A stretch of DNA of 10,560 nucleotides from Deltaproteobacteria bacterium (GTDB lineage Bacteria > UBA10199 > SPLOWO2-01-44-7). The DNA lies in contig JAUYJH010000135.1 in assembly GCA_030688705.1 (NCBI GenBank), positions 1 to 10,560 on the forward strand, written 5' to 3'. The notes beneath the pieces are model-generated. The model saw only the letters and a list, made by a program, of their open reading frames with translations, was not told the origin of the DNA and did no database searches. The translations under genes were made by a program, and so were the position numbers. Below are positions 1-6,639 of the stretch, in pieces. The first letter of the stretch is position 1, and every line of letters starts with the position of its first letter.

Positions 1-1024
1 ACTCTACTTTATGGAAGGGGGCGATTATTCGCTGGTCGGCTTTTTGGACGACAGCATCCGTCCCGGCACAAAACTAAGCCTGAAGCGGACCCGTTCAAAG
101 GGGGCGGCCTTTACCGCCATTGTGCTGGGGGGTTTGAAAGAATTGGGGCACATCGTCAAACAGCACAATATCTATCAGGTGATGATCGCCATGCCCTCGG
201 TGGCGCAGGAAAGAATTTTGCAGATCATCGACACCTGCATCCGCGAAAAAGTCCGTTACGGTTTTGTCCCTCATCTCTACAGCCTGCGTTTGGAACAAAT
301 CGACACCAAAAACATCGGAGACATCCCCCTTCTCAAAAAAAGGGATACCCATTTGAGTTTTTTGTATGTGGCCGCCAAACGTCTCTTCGACATCGCGGTC
401 TCTTTCACCATTTTGGCATTTCTTTCCTTTTTCTTTCCGTTTTTCGCGCTGATGGTGAAACTGGGGAGCCGCGGTCCCATTTTCTTCCGTCAAAAGCGGG
501 TTGGAAAAGACGGCAAACTTTTCGCCATGTACAAGTTCCGGACCATGGCGGTGGAAACGCCGGTCTATATGCCATCTCCTTCCAGCAACGAGCCGTCCAA
601 GTACATCAACAAGTTCGGTTCTTTTTTGCGTGACACCAATCTGGATGAAATTCCGCAACTATGGAATGTTTTGAAAGGCGATATGTCGATTGTGGGCCCC
701 AGGCCCGAGATGTCCTTCCATGTTGAGAAATATGACGAGGTACAGCGCGACCGCCTCAAAGTACAGCCGGGGCTGACCGGGTTGTGGCAGATCAGCCCCG
801 ACCGGGACAAGGAGATTCATGACAACATCGATTACGATCTTTACTACATCAACAACCAGAGTTTCTTTTTGGATCTGGTTTTGGTGTTAGAGACGTTTCT
901 TTTGACGTGTGCCGAAGTCGGCAAAAAAATGAAAAAAATTCGGTGCTGGGGGAGAAGGGTTAAAAAACGGGAGGCGCTTCCCGTGGCTGAAAATAAGCTT
1001 AACAAACAAGTATTGGCTAATTAG
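1..1024 (+). CDS. polyprenyl sugar-phosphate transferase, 5'-truncated by window edge
   Basis: Initiating glycosyltransferase of the bacterial sugar transferase family (WcaJ/WbaP/PglC type). It moves a sugar 1-phosphate from a nucleotide sugar to undecaprenyl phosphate at the inner membrane. The frame is open to the left edge, and the first ATG (11) falls inside the Rossmann-like middle domain (YSLVGFLDD), so the true start and the usual N-terminal four-helix membrane part lie upstream. Counted from that ATG, a hydrophobic re-entrant helix lies at about 125-150, the basic KRVGKDGKLFAMYKFRTM block at 162-179, the catalytic Asp-Glu pair at 212-213 in LDEIPQLWNVLKGDMSIVGP, and PGLTGLWQ at 253-260. 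These are diagnostic of the family. Family members normally end soon after the last hydrophobic stretch; here a Lys/Arg-rich tail of about 35 residues follows. The sugar substrate cannot be told. The neighbouring amidotransferase fits an envelope polysaccharide locus. Family assignment is firm. Confidence 0.93.
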   Translation, partial: LYFMEGGDYSLVGFLDDSIRPGTKLSLKRTRSKGAAFTAIVLGGLKELGHIVKQHNIYQVMIAMPSVAQERILQIIDTCIREKVRYGFVPHLYSLRLEQIDTKNIGDIPLLKKRDTHLSFLYVAAKRLFDIAVSFTILAFLSFFFPFFALMVKLGSRGPIFFRQKRVGKDGKLFAMYKFRTMAVETPVYMPSPSSNEPSKYINKFGSFLRDTNLDEIPQLWNVLKGDMSIVGPRPEMSFHVEKYDEVQRDRLKVQPGLTGLWQISPDRDKEIHDNIDYDLYYINNQSFFLDLVLVLETFLLTCAEVGKKMKKIRCWGRRVKKREALPVAENKLNKQVLAN

Positions 1025-1046
1025 GATTGTTTTCCCATGGTCGATT

Positions 1047-1064
1047 TTTCTTAAATTTAAGAAA
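1047..1064. terminator. 18-bp perfect palindrome between convergent genes, possible bidirectional terminator
   Basis: TTTCTTAAATTTAAGAAA equals its own reverse complement. It lies 23 bases after the sugar transferase stop and contains the TAA stop of the convergent amidotransferase gene. The position suits a shared terminator. However, the hairpin is AT-rich and weak, and neither side has a clean run of T after the stem, so terminator function is only a guess. Confidence 0.35.
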
Positions 1065-2292
1065 CAACGTGTCTTAAATTCCATTCCCCATTTTCTTTTT
1101 TCCACAAATGAGGGCTCCGGAAACTGTCAATAATCTCCCAAAAACGTTCCTCTGTTAAATTTAAATAGTCGAGAATTTCTCTAAAATATTTTTTTGGAAA
1201 TTCCCCGTCAAACCGTCGAACCAAGGCTACACCATCTTGCCGAGTCAAGTGATGGTTCCGAATCTCCTGTGCAGCATCATAGGTGGCACGCCCGAGTCCG
1301 AATTTGATCCATGTGGTATAGTAAAAAAATCCGTCGATTCGGTCGTCGAGACTATTGTATTTGGAATAGGTGCCATCGGTTCTCTCCGGATTTGACTGAA
1401 AACCGGTGTTTTCCACCGCGTAATAATAACATTCCTGTGGGGTCCATTTGAGATAATATCCCAGATAATGAAATTCAATCCCTCTTCTCTCAATTCGCTC
1501 GGACTCCATCGGGAGATACGGTTCCAAATCAACCTTCTCTAGTTCATAGTGCTTCATGATCTCTCCAGCGGAGATACCTCCCATATAAAGGCTGGAAAAG
1601 TCCTTGATTCCCTCGACAAAATTGGTGCTATGCCCATCGGTTCCCTTATTTGAAAATTTTTTTTCAGTTATCGGCACATTAGCCCCGTATTCACCCGGCA
1701 TTTCGCCGTACATAATCAGCTTGATGTTAAATTTCTCGGCGATTTTTGGTGCAAATGTTTTCTGTCCCAGAATAAATGGTTGAAACGGGTGAAGTAGATT
1801 TTCAAAAGCAAGTTTTGTGAGAAGTCTATGAATCTTGGGATTCGGTGTGAAGAGAAAATTGTCAAATCCGCCCACATGAAGCCAATTCTGAAAATTTTTC
1901 CAGCCGATGTCGGTGTACAAATGGGGTGACCAGGTTATTGTCAGCGGATGCATCTTATATTTGTATTTTAAGATGTGGGACTGAAAAGCACTGTCTTTAC
2001 CACCACTGCCCGGGACCAAAATATCGTAAGAGCCGTCTTTTTTTCTATGTTGTGCCAAAAGTTCCAGCAACTCCTCTTCCCTTATTTTCCAATCGATCGT
2101 TTTGTGTTTTGCCTCATTGACACGGCAAGCATAACAGACCCCTTCCTCATCAAAAGGAATCGTCTCCTTTTTAGAATCCCTATTGTGTTTGTATTCATTT
2201 GAAGAGGAGGGGCGCTGATTCGAAATCACGCATTTTTTACAAAACTTCACCTCATCGGGTAAACCGTACCACGCTTCCAATTTTTCTGTCAT
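1057..2292 (-). CDS. N-acetyl sugar amidotransferase (WbpG/PseA-like, PP-loop)
   Basis: ATP-dependent amidotransferase that converts an N-acetyl group on a sugar (nucleotide) to an acetamidino group, using ammonia released by the HisH-like partner and passed through the HisF-like partner. Of 411 residues, the visible elements are a zinc-type cysteine set (CKKC at 18-21, CYAC at 53-56) and a PP-loop ATP-pyrophosphatase motif PGSGGKDS at 94-101. Further blocks typical of the WbpG/WbuX family are the region around GEMPGEYG (196-203) and NPERTDGTYSKYNSLDDRIDG (301-321). The frame is open a further 36 codons upstream, but the ATG at 2292 is preferred: it overlaps the hisH-like stop as ATGA, has AAAGGG 7 bases upstream, and starts at the conserved region. 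It is last in the set beginning at 5132. It is AT-rich: the rows counted at 1801, 1861, 1921, 1981 and 2041 gave about 35-50% GC, against about 55-58% for the rows at 4441 and 4801. The exact sugar is unknown; pseudaminic/legionaminic acids or a di-N-acetyl uronic acid are known substrates of relatives. Confidence 0.9.
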   Translation of the reverse strand: MTEKLEAWYGLPDEVKFCKKCVISNQRPSSSNEYKHNRDSKKETIPFDEEGVCYACRVNEAKHKTIDWKIREEELLELLAQHRKKDGSYDILVPGSGGKDSAFQSHILKYKYKMHPLTITWSPHLYTDIGWKNFQNWLHVGGFDNFLFTPNPKIHRLLTKLAFENLLHPFQPFILGQKTFAPKIAEKFNIKLIMYGEMPGEYGANVPITEKKFSNKGTDGHSTNFVEGIKDFSSLYMGGISAGEIMKHYELEKVDLEPYLPMESERIERRGIEFHYLGYYLKWTPQECYYYAVENTGFQSNPERTDGTYSKYNSLDDRIDGFFYYTTWIKFGLGRATYDAAQEIRNHHLTRQDGVALVRRFDGEFPKKYFREILDYLNLTEERFWEIIDSFRSPHLWKKENGEWNLRHVVS

Positions 2293-2933
2293 GATGCAAC
2301 CCTTTCCAAAAATTGTTTCAAGATTTTTAAGCCGACTGTCCCACTTTTTTCGGGATGAAACTGGCACCCAAAAATATTGTCTGATAGGAGGCTGGAACAA
2401 AATTCTGTATCACCGTAGCGGCTTACAGACAAGGTTACACTTGCATCCTTGGGTTTTACATAAAGGGAGTGGACGAAATAGACAAACGTTCCCTTTTTTA
2501 ACCCTCTCAAAGGAGTCGAATTCCACGACCGGTGAAGAGTGGCATGAATCCGGTTCCAACCGACCTCAGGAATCTTGTATTCCGGCTTCTTCTGTCTTTC
2601 CTGTCCGAAGCGAACAACCGACCCTTCAATGATATTGAGTCCCTCATGATGACCAAATTCGAAACTCTCCGACATCAACAGCTGGATTCCGAGACAAATT
2701 CCCAAAAACGGTTTCCCTTGGGCGGCCACATCCTTCAAGACACCGACTAAATCGAGACGCTTCAATGCCTTCATCGCCTCCCCAAACGCTCCCACACCGG
2801 GAAGAATGACCGCATCGGCGCCAAGAATATCTTTTTTCGAGGAGGTCTGGATGGCATATGCCTCCAAGTATTTAAAGGCATGCTGTACACTGAAGAGATT
2901 TCCCATCCCGTAATCGATAATCGCAACCTTCAT
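2289..2933 (-). CDS. hisH: HisH-like class I glutamine amidotransferase (polysaccharide type)
   Basis: Glutaminase subunit that releases ammonia from glutamine for the partner HisF-like protein. It has 214 residues, the usual HisH length. The fold begins MKVAIIDYGMGNL. The oxyanion strand is PGVGAFGEAM (45-54), the nucleophile is Cys80 in GICLGIQLLM, and His193 and Glu195 in CQFHPEKSG complete the triad. An upstream in-frame ATG (2963) would add 10 residues. The ATG at 2933 is preferred because it forms an ATGA overlap with the hisF-like stop, has GGAGG 10 bases upstream, and matches the family N-terminus. Sitting between a WbuZ-type hisF and a PP-loop amidotransferase, with no other histidine gene in view, it is most likely the amidotransferase-specific paralogue (often called hisH2 or wbuY) rather than the histidine-pathway enzyme. 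Confidence 0.92.
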   Translation of the reverse strand: MKVAIIDYGMGNLFSVQHAFKYLEAYAIQTSSKKDILGADAVILPGVGAFGEAMKALKRLDLVGVLKDVAAQGKPFLGICLGIQLLMSESFEFGHHEGLNIIEGSVVRFGQERQKKPEYKIPEVGWNRIHATLHRSWNSTPLRGLKKGTFVYFVHSLYVKPKDASVTLSVSRYGDTEFCSSLLSDNIFGCQFHPEKSGTVGLKILKQFLERVAS

Positions 2934-3802
2934 GCTACTTTTTCCTCCAATGGATACCGGCAAAGGATACCTTTTGCAGCCAATTCTTTTTTGATTGCCG
3001 CAATGGAACTTTCCTCGACTTTTGAAAAACCTTTATTTGCTTTCAGATGTTCAATATTTCCCTCACCCTCAAATTCAAAACCGTCGAGACTCCGTAAATG
3101 CTTGACGGCAGTGTAATGTAACATGGAGGCAACACAGATGGCATCAGCTTTCCCCTCCCAAACTACTTGGGAAATGTCAGCCGAACGGCCGGCTCCTCCA
3201 CACGCAATGACCGGAATCGGAACCGATTTCGCAATTTTTCGGGTTAATTCTAAATCGTAACCCTTGCCGGTTCCCTCTCGATCGATCGAAGTAACAAGCA
3301 ACTCGCCCGCCCCTAATTCGGCTGTATGGATCGCCCATTCAAATGCATCGAGTCCGGTTTTTTCGCGCCCATTGTCGGTATAGGCTTCATAACGACCATC
3401 AGAGCGGCGGATTGCCTCAATCGAAACGACAATCGTGGAAGAACCGAAACGGTTGGCCGCTTCTCGGATAAACTCGGGCCGGTGAACGGCTGCCGTATTG
3501 ATTGAAACCTTATCGGCTCCGGCTCGAAGGACTGTCTTAATATCATCTAGCGTACGCAAACCACCGCCAACGGTCAGCGGAATAAAGATTTCCTTTGAGG
3601 TTCTGGTCACAATGTCGAGCAGATTATTCCGGCCGTAAAGGCTTGCCACAACATCCATATACAAAAGTTCATCGGCTCCTTCCTCATAATAATAACGGGC
3701 AAATTTTTCGGGCTTGCCCAGAACGCGCAGACCTTCAAGATGAATCCCTTTCACCAGATTGGGTCCTTTGATATCAAGTCTGGTAATAATGCGGACAGTC
3801 AT
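2930..3802 (-). CDS. hisF: HisF-like ammonia-channel subunit (WbuZ type)
   Basis: TIM-barrel partner of the HisH-like glutaminase. In this subfamily it is thought to conduct ammonia to the sugar amidotransferase instead of making imidazole glycerol phosphate. It carries the subfamily signature RLDIKGPNLVKGIHLEGL at 8-25, LTVGGGLRTLDDI at 76-88 and CGGAGRSADI at 201-210. Asp10 corresponds to the catalytic Asp11 of Thermotoga HisF. The residue matching catalytic Asp130 appears to be Glu129 (VVSIEA). At 290 residues it is about 35 longer than ordinary HisF; the extra is a C-terminal charged segment (about 255-290). The start at 3802 has AAAGGA about 10 bases upstream, overlapping the stop of the inositol phosphate synthase gene 16 bases away, so the two genes look co-transcribed. 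The WbuZ-type assignment rests on remembered subfamily features. Confidence 0.9.
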   Translation of the reverse strand: MTVRIITRLDIKGPNLVKGIHLEGLRVLGKPEKFARYYYEEGADELLYMDVVASLYGRNNLLDIVTRTSKEIFIPLTVGGGLRTLDDIKTVLRAGADKVSINTAAVHRPEFIREAANRFGSSTIVVSIEAIRRSDGRYEAYTDNGREKTGLDAFEWAIHTAELGAGELLVTSIDREGTGKGYDLELTRKIAKSVPIPVIACGGAGRSADISQVVWEGKADAICVASMLHYTAVKHLRSLDGFEFEGEGNIEHLKANKGFSKVEESSIAAIKKELAAKGILCRYPLEEKVA

Positions 3803-3818
3803 TTTACAGGTATTCCTT

Positions 3819-5132
3819 TCATTCGTAATACTCCAACCCCAAATGCGTAATCGGTTCCTCGCCCATGATGTGTCTCAATGTGTTTTTGAGCTTCATCTGC
3901 TGGATGAATAAATTGTGCTCCGGGTAGAGGCCTTCGGCCACCATCGGGGATTTATAATAGAAAGAGAGCCATTCCTGCATCCCTTTCATGCCGGCTCGTT
4001 TTGCCAAATCCATGAACAAGACCAAATCCAAAACAATCGGGGCCGCCAAAATCGAGTCGCGGCACAAGAAATTGACTTTGACCTGCATGGGGTAGCCCAT
4101 CCAGCCGAAAATATCGATATTATCCCAGCTCTCTTTGTTGTCGCCGCGCGGCGGGTAATAATTGATCCGCACCTTGTGGTACAAATCGCCGTAAAGTTCC
4201 GGCTGCAGTTCCGGCTGTAAAATGGTATCGAGCACGGAGAGTTTTGATTCTTCCTTCGTTTTGAAATTATCGGGGTCATCCAACACCTCGCCATCCCGGT
4301 TCCCCAAAATATTGCTGGAAAACCAGCCGTTGATGCCAAGCAATCTGGCCCTGAACCCCGGCGCCAAAATCGTTTTCATCAAGGTCTGTCCGGTTTTGAA
4401 ATCTTTTCCCGAAATGGGGGCTCCCGTTTGCATGGCCAGCTGTTGCAACGCCGGAATATCGACCGTCAGGTTGGGGGCGCCGTTTGAAAACGGGATTCCC
4501 ATTTTCAAGGCGGCATAGGCATAAATCATGCTGGGTGGAACCGACGGATCGTTTTCTTTCAACGCTTTTTCCAAAGATTCCAGATTGGCATGCGTGGCAT
4601 GGGGCTTGATGTAGGCTTCGGTCGATGCGCACCAGATCATGTTGACGCGGTCGAGCCCTTTTTCTTGCTTGAAGCGCCGGATATCTTCCATCAACGCCAA
4701 GGCCATATCCCATTTGGTTTTTTCCTGTTTGACATGGGTGCCATCGAGTTTTTTGACGACATTCTTATCGAACACGGCTTTCCACGGTTTCAAAGCGGTC
4801 AACTCTTCTTTCAAGGGGAGCAGATGCTTGCCGTCCAAAACGCCGGCTTTCAGAGCGGCATCAAAGGCGTTGTCCTCAAAGATATCCCAAGCGCCAAAAA
4901 CAATGTCGTCTAGAGAAGCCAAGGGGACAAAATCTTTGACCAAAGGGCTTTTGTGTTCCGTTCTTTTTCCCAGTCGAATGGTCCCCATCTGGGTGACCGA
5001 ACCAAACGGTTTGGCGAGCCCTTTTTTTGCCGCCAAGACTCCGGCGACAAACGTGGTGCTGACCGCCCCCAACCCCACCATTAAAACACCCAGCTTTCCT
5101 TTTGCCGGTTGAATCTCTATTTTTTTCTGCAT
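3819..5132 (-). CDS. myo-inositol-1-phosphate synthase
   Basis: Converts D-glucose 6-phosphate to 1L-myo-inositol 1-phosphate with NAD+ as a tightly bound, recycled cofactor; cytosolic. The protein has 437 residues, shorter than eukaryotic INO1 (over 500) and within the prokaryotic range. The NAD-binding loop GLGAVSTTFVAGV is at 20-32. The catalytic-domain blocks are SGKDFKTGQT (241-250, carrying conserved lysines 243 and 247), NILGNRDGEVLDDPDNFKT (274-292), RINYYPPRGDNK (322-333), FGWMGYPMQVKVNFLCRDS (342-360) and LAAPIVLDLVLF (362-373). The start at 5132 has a textbook AAGGAGG six bases upstream. It is the first gene of the minus-strand set that continues into hisF, hisH and the amidotransferase. 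Its product would feed the CDP-inositol genes at 5514-9130. Identity is very secure; the end product of the pathway is not. Confidence 0.96.
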   Translation of the reverse strand: MQKKIEIQPAKGKLGVLMVGLGAVSTTFVAGVLAAKKGLAKPFGSVTQMGTIRLGKRTEHKSPLVKDFVPLASLDDIVFGAWDIFEDNAFDAALKAGVLDGKHLLPLKEELTALKPWKAVFDKNVVKKLDGTHVKQEKTKWDMALALMEDIRRFKQEKGLDRVNMIWCASTEAYIKPHATHANLESLEKALKENDPSVPPSMIYAYAALKMGIPFSNGAPNLTVDIPALQQLAMQTGAPISGKDFKTGQTLMKTILAPGFRARLLGINGWFSSNILGNRDGEVLDDPDNFKTKEESKLSVLDTILQPELQPELYGDLYHKVRINYYPPRGDNKESWDNIDIFGWMGYPMQVKVNFLCRDSILAAPIVLDLVLFMDLAKRAGMKGMQEWLSFYYKSPMVAEGLYPEHNLFIQQMKLKNTLRHIMGEEPITHLGLEYYE

Positions 5133-5230
5133 GAACCGCCTCCTTGATGAAGGTGAGCCTCTAACATATTTTTTTAAAAAATCACGCTACTTTTTTTGAG
5201 GCGATGCGATAACCACTATGAAAGGTTTTT
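5133..5230. promoter_or_regulatory. divergent intergenic region upstream of inositol phosphate synthase and a small + strand gene
   Basis: Both flanking genes read away from this 98-bp gap, so it should hold their promoters. A T7A6 tract (5169-5181) and a second run of seven T (5191-5197) resemble AT-rich upstream elements. On the minus strand AAGGAGG (5139-5145) is the ribosome-binding site of the synthase gene. On the plus strand AAAGG (5221-5225) precedes the ATG at 5231 by five bases. No pair of -35/-10 boxes with good spacing stands out on either strand. Confidence 0.5.
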
Positions 5231-5593
5231 ATGATCAGAAAGCTCTTACAATCGGTGATGGGAATAGGCAAAAACACAAAGCATTACAATGAGATGCCCG
5301 TTTCGCCCCTTGCCCATCCCAAATTGATGGATATCGCCCATGAAGTTTTGGCCAAAGACGCCCTTGAAAAAAAGCTGGCCCTTTCTGCTCTTGAAAAACA
5401 GGGTTGGCCTTATCTGCAAAGACAGCGTTTCACGGAGATCGTCCGAACCAAGGTGAGAAAGCTTCTTCGCTTTTCATTTAAAAACGGGGAAGAAAACGAA
5501 ATGATCGAGGAAATTACTGAAAGGATCGCAGAGGTCGCCGAAGCGGATCAGCGGCTAAATCGGCTTTTTGGTGATGCCGGAAAAACGAAATAA
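5231..5593 (+). CDS. small hypothetical protein, helical and charged
   Basis: I do not recognise this 120-residue protein. It has no signal peptide, membrane segment, Cys cluster or known catalytic motif. From about residue 30 it looks like alternating charged helices: a KLMDIAHEVLAKDALEKKLA stretch (31-50), a basic patch around RTKVRKLLRFSFK (72-84) and an acidic helix around EENEMIEEITERIAEVAEAD (87-106). That pattern could suit a protein- or nucleic-acid-binding role, but nothing visible decides it. The start has AAAGG five bases upstream. The last 80 bases overlap, tail to tail, the 3' end of the minus-strand membrane protein gene, which is unusual here and leaves some doubt about one of the two ends. 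The amino-acid mix looks like a real protein and the upstream gap could carry its promoter. Confidence 0.6.
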   Translation: MIRKLLQSVMGIGKNTKHYNEMPVSPLAHPKLMDIAHEVLAKDALEKKLALSALEKQGWPYLQRQRFTEIVRTKVRKLLRFSFKNGEENEMIEEITERIAEVAEADQRLNRLFGDAGKTK

Positions 5594-6551
5594 AAATCAC
5601 CCCCAAACCCATCCAGATGCCGGCCCGAATTCTTTTTACAATTTGAATGGTCAATCCGATCACCGGGTTCATTCCCAAAAGATAAAGAATGGCGCTGTAA
5701 GCCCCCTCCATGATTCCTAACGCCCCCGGGATAAAAGTGAAGGCCATGTTGATGACCGGGGCCACCGTTGCCAGAAGCAGGGCGACCGTCATGGAAAAAT
5801 GGGGATCAATGGTCAGACCGATGCAATAGACCTCCAGAATGCCCAACAGCCGTCCCACAACATGAAACCCGAGGGCGGTCCAGAAAGTGCGATGACTTTT
5901 TTTGTAGAGAGAGGCCACCTGTTGGTCCAACTCTTCGGCTTTATCCTTGAATTTTTTGCAAAGCCTTTTTGCGATATGGAGTTTTTGCGCCAATCTTAAA
6001 ATGGAGCCGAAAAGCCCCTTGTGCTGGCGGAGCATAAAAAAGACGATCATCGAAATGGTGACAACCAAGAAGAGAGGGATGCCGATGGCAACCTGTTTAG
6101 GAAGCCCGGGGATGGCCAAAAAGGCGACGACCGATCCGATAAAAATTACCGAGACAATGGCAATGCTGTTGATTGTCCGATCGACCACCACCGAGGCCGC
6201 CACAGAAGTGACGTTCAGAGCGGCTTTCCGGAGCTGGTAGATCCGCATTGTATCGCCGCCCAAAAAATTGGCAGGGGTCATGGTGGTTACCGTATCGCAG
6301 GAAATTTTGGCACGAAACAGTGGCCAAAAAGGAATGTCATTCCCCTGCATTTTCAGAATTTTTTGCCAGGCCAGAGTATAAGAGACATACCAGCCAAAAC
6401 CTATCGACAAGACCGGAATCAGCCAAAATTTCAGATTTTTAATCTGTTCCAAAATAGCATCCGGCCCTATTTTTTGGATGACCCCCCAAAGCAAAAAGAG
6501 GCCGATGCCCAAAAAAAGGAGACGAAAAACTTTAAAAGCGACTGATTTCAT
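5514..6551 (-). CDS. UPF0104 / lysylphosphatidylglycerol-synthase-type flippase-like membrane protein
   Basis: Integral inner-membrane protein of 345 residues, the usual length for stand-alone UPF0104 (LPG synthase TM region) proteins. Hydrophobic segments are visible at about 7-25, 42-60, 125-150, 154-174, 222-247, 253-275 and 284-325. Family motifs are TPANFLGGDTMRIYQLRK (92-109) and FTFIPGALGIMEGAY (271-285) with a following RIRAGIWMGLG (308-318). It lacks the C-terminal catalytic domain of MprF, so it would not aminoacylate lipids. Stand-alone relatives are thought to move or glycosylate lipid-linked intermediates. Next to CDP-inositol genes, a role in handling an inositol-bearing lipid is a reasonable inference, not shown. 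The start at 6551 lies eight bases after a dispersed palindromic repeat; its only SD-like sequence, GGATGA, comes from that repeat. The C-terminus (about 325-345) is hydrophilic and overlaps the convergent small gene. Confidence 0.85.
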   Translation of the reverse strand: MKSVAFKVFRLLFLGIGLFLLWGVIQKIGPDAILEQIKNLKFWLIPVLSIGFGWYVSYTLAWQKILKMQGNDIPFWPLFRAKISCDTVTTMTPANFLGGDTMRIYQLRKAALNVTSVAASVVVDRTINSIAIVSVIFIGSVVAFLAIPGLPKQVAIGIPLFLVVTISMIVFFMLRQHKGLFGSILRLAQKLHIAKRLCKKFKDKAEELDQQVASLYKKSHRTFWTALGFHVVGRLLGILEVYCIGLTIDPHFSMTVALLLATVAPVINMAFTFIPGALGIMEGAYSAILYLLGMNPVIGLTIQIVKRIRAGIWMGLGVIFISFFRHHQKADLAADPLRRPLRSFQ

Positions 6552-6558
6552 ATTGACA

Positions 6559-6637
6559 CGTCATCCCCGCGAAAGCGGGGATCTACTGGATTCCCGCTGG
6601 AGCCTGCCCTCGACTCCGATCGGGGGCGGGAATGACA
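6559..6637. repeat. dispersed palindromic repeat (GTCATCCCCGC...GCGGGAATGAC type)
   Basis: Terminal inverted repeat of 11 bp with one mismatch: GTCATCCCCGC (6560-6570) against the reverse complement of GCGGGAATGAC (6626-6636). Inside it is a strong hairpin ATCCCCGC-GAAA-GCGGGGAT (6563-6582) with a GAAA loop, followed by CTGGATTCCCGCTGG (6587-6601). This layout matches a family of intergenic repeats seen in many copies in numerous bacterial genomes. It fills almost the entire gap between the nucleotidyltransferase stop (6640) and the flippase-like gene start (6551). It may act as a stem-loop in the mRNA or simply be a mobile-element relic. Copy number elsewhere in the genome cannot be seen. 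Confidence 0.8.
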
Positions 6638-6639
6638 AA

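Noticed and set aside
95..658. Long minus-strand open frame opposite the sugar transferase
   Set aside because: It lies wholly antisense to a firm gene and its translation has no recognisable domain; a shadow of the real frame.
2289..3802. HisH and HisF as part of a histidine biosynthesis operon
   Set aside because: No other his gene is in view, the HisF signature is of the WbuZ type, and the pair is coupled to a sugar amidotransferase.
4195..4218. 12-bp tandem repeat in the inositol phosphate synthase gene (QPELQPEL)
   Set aside because: Related synthases have a similar Pro-Glu-Leu-rich stretch at this place, so it is normal protein sequence, not a repeat element.
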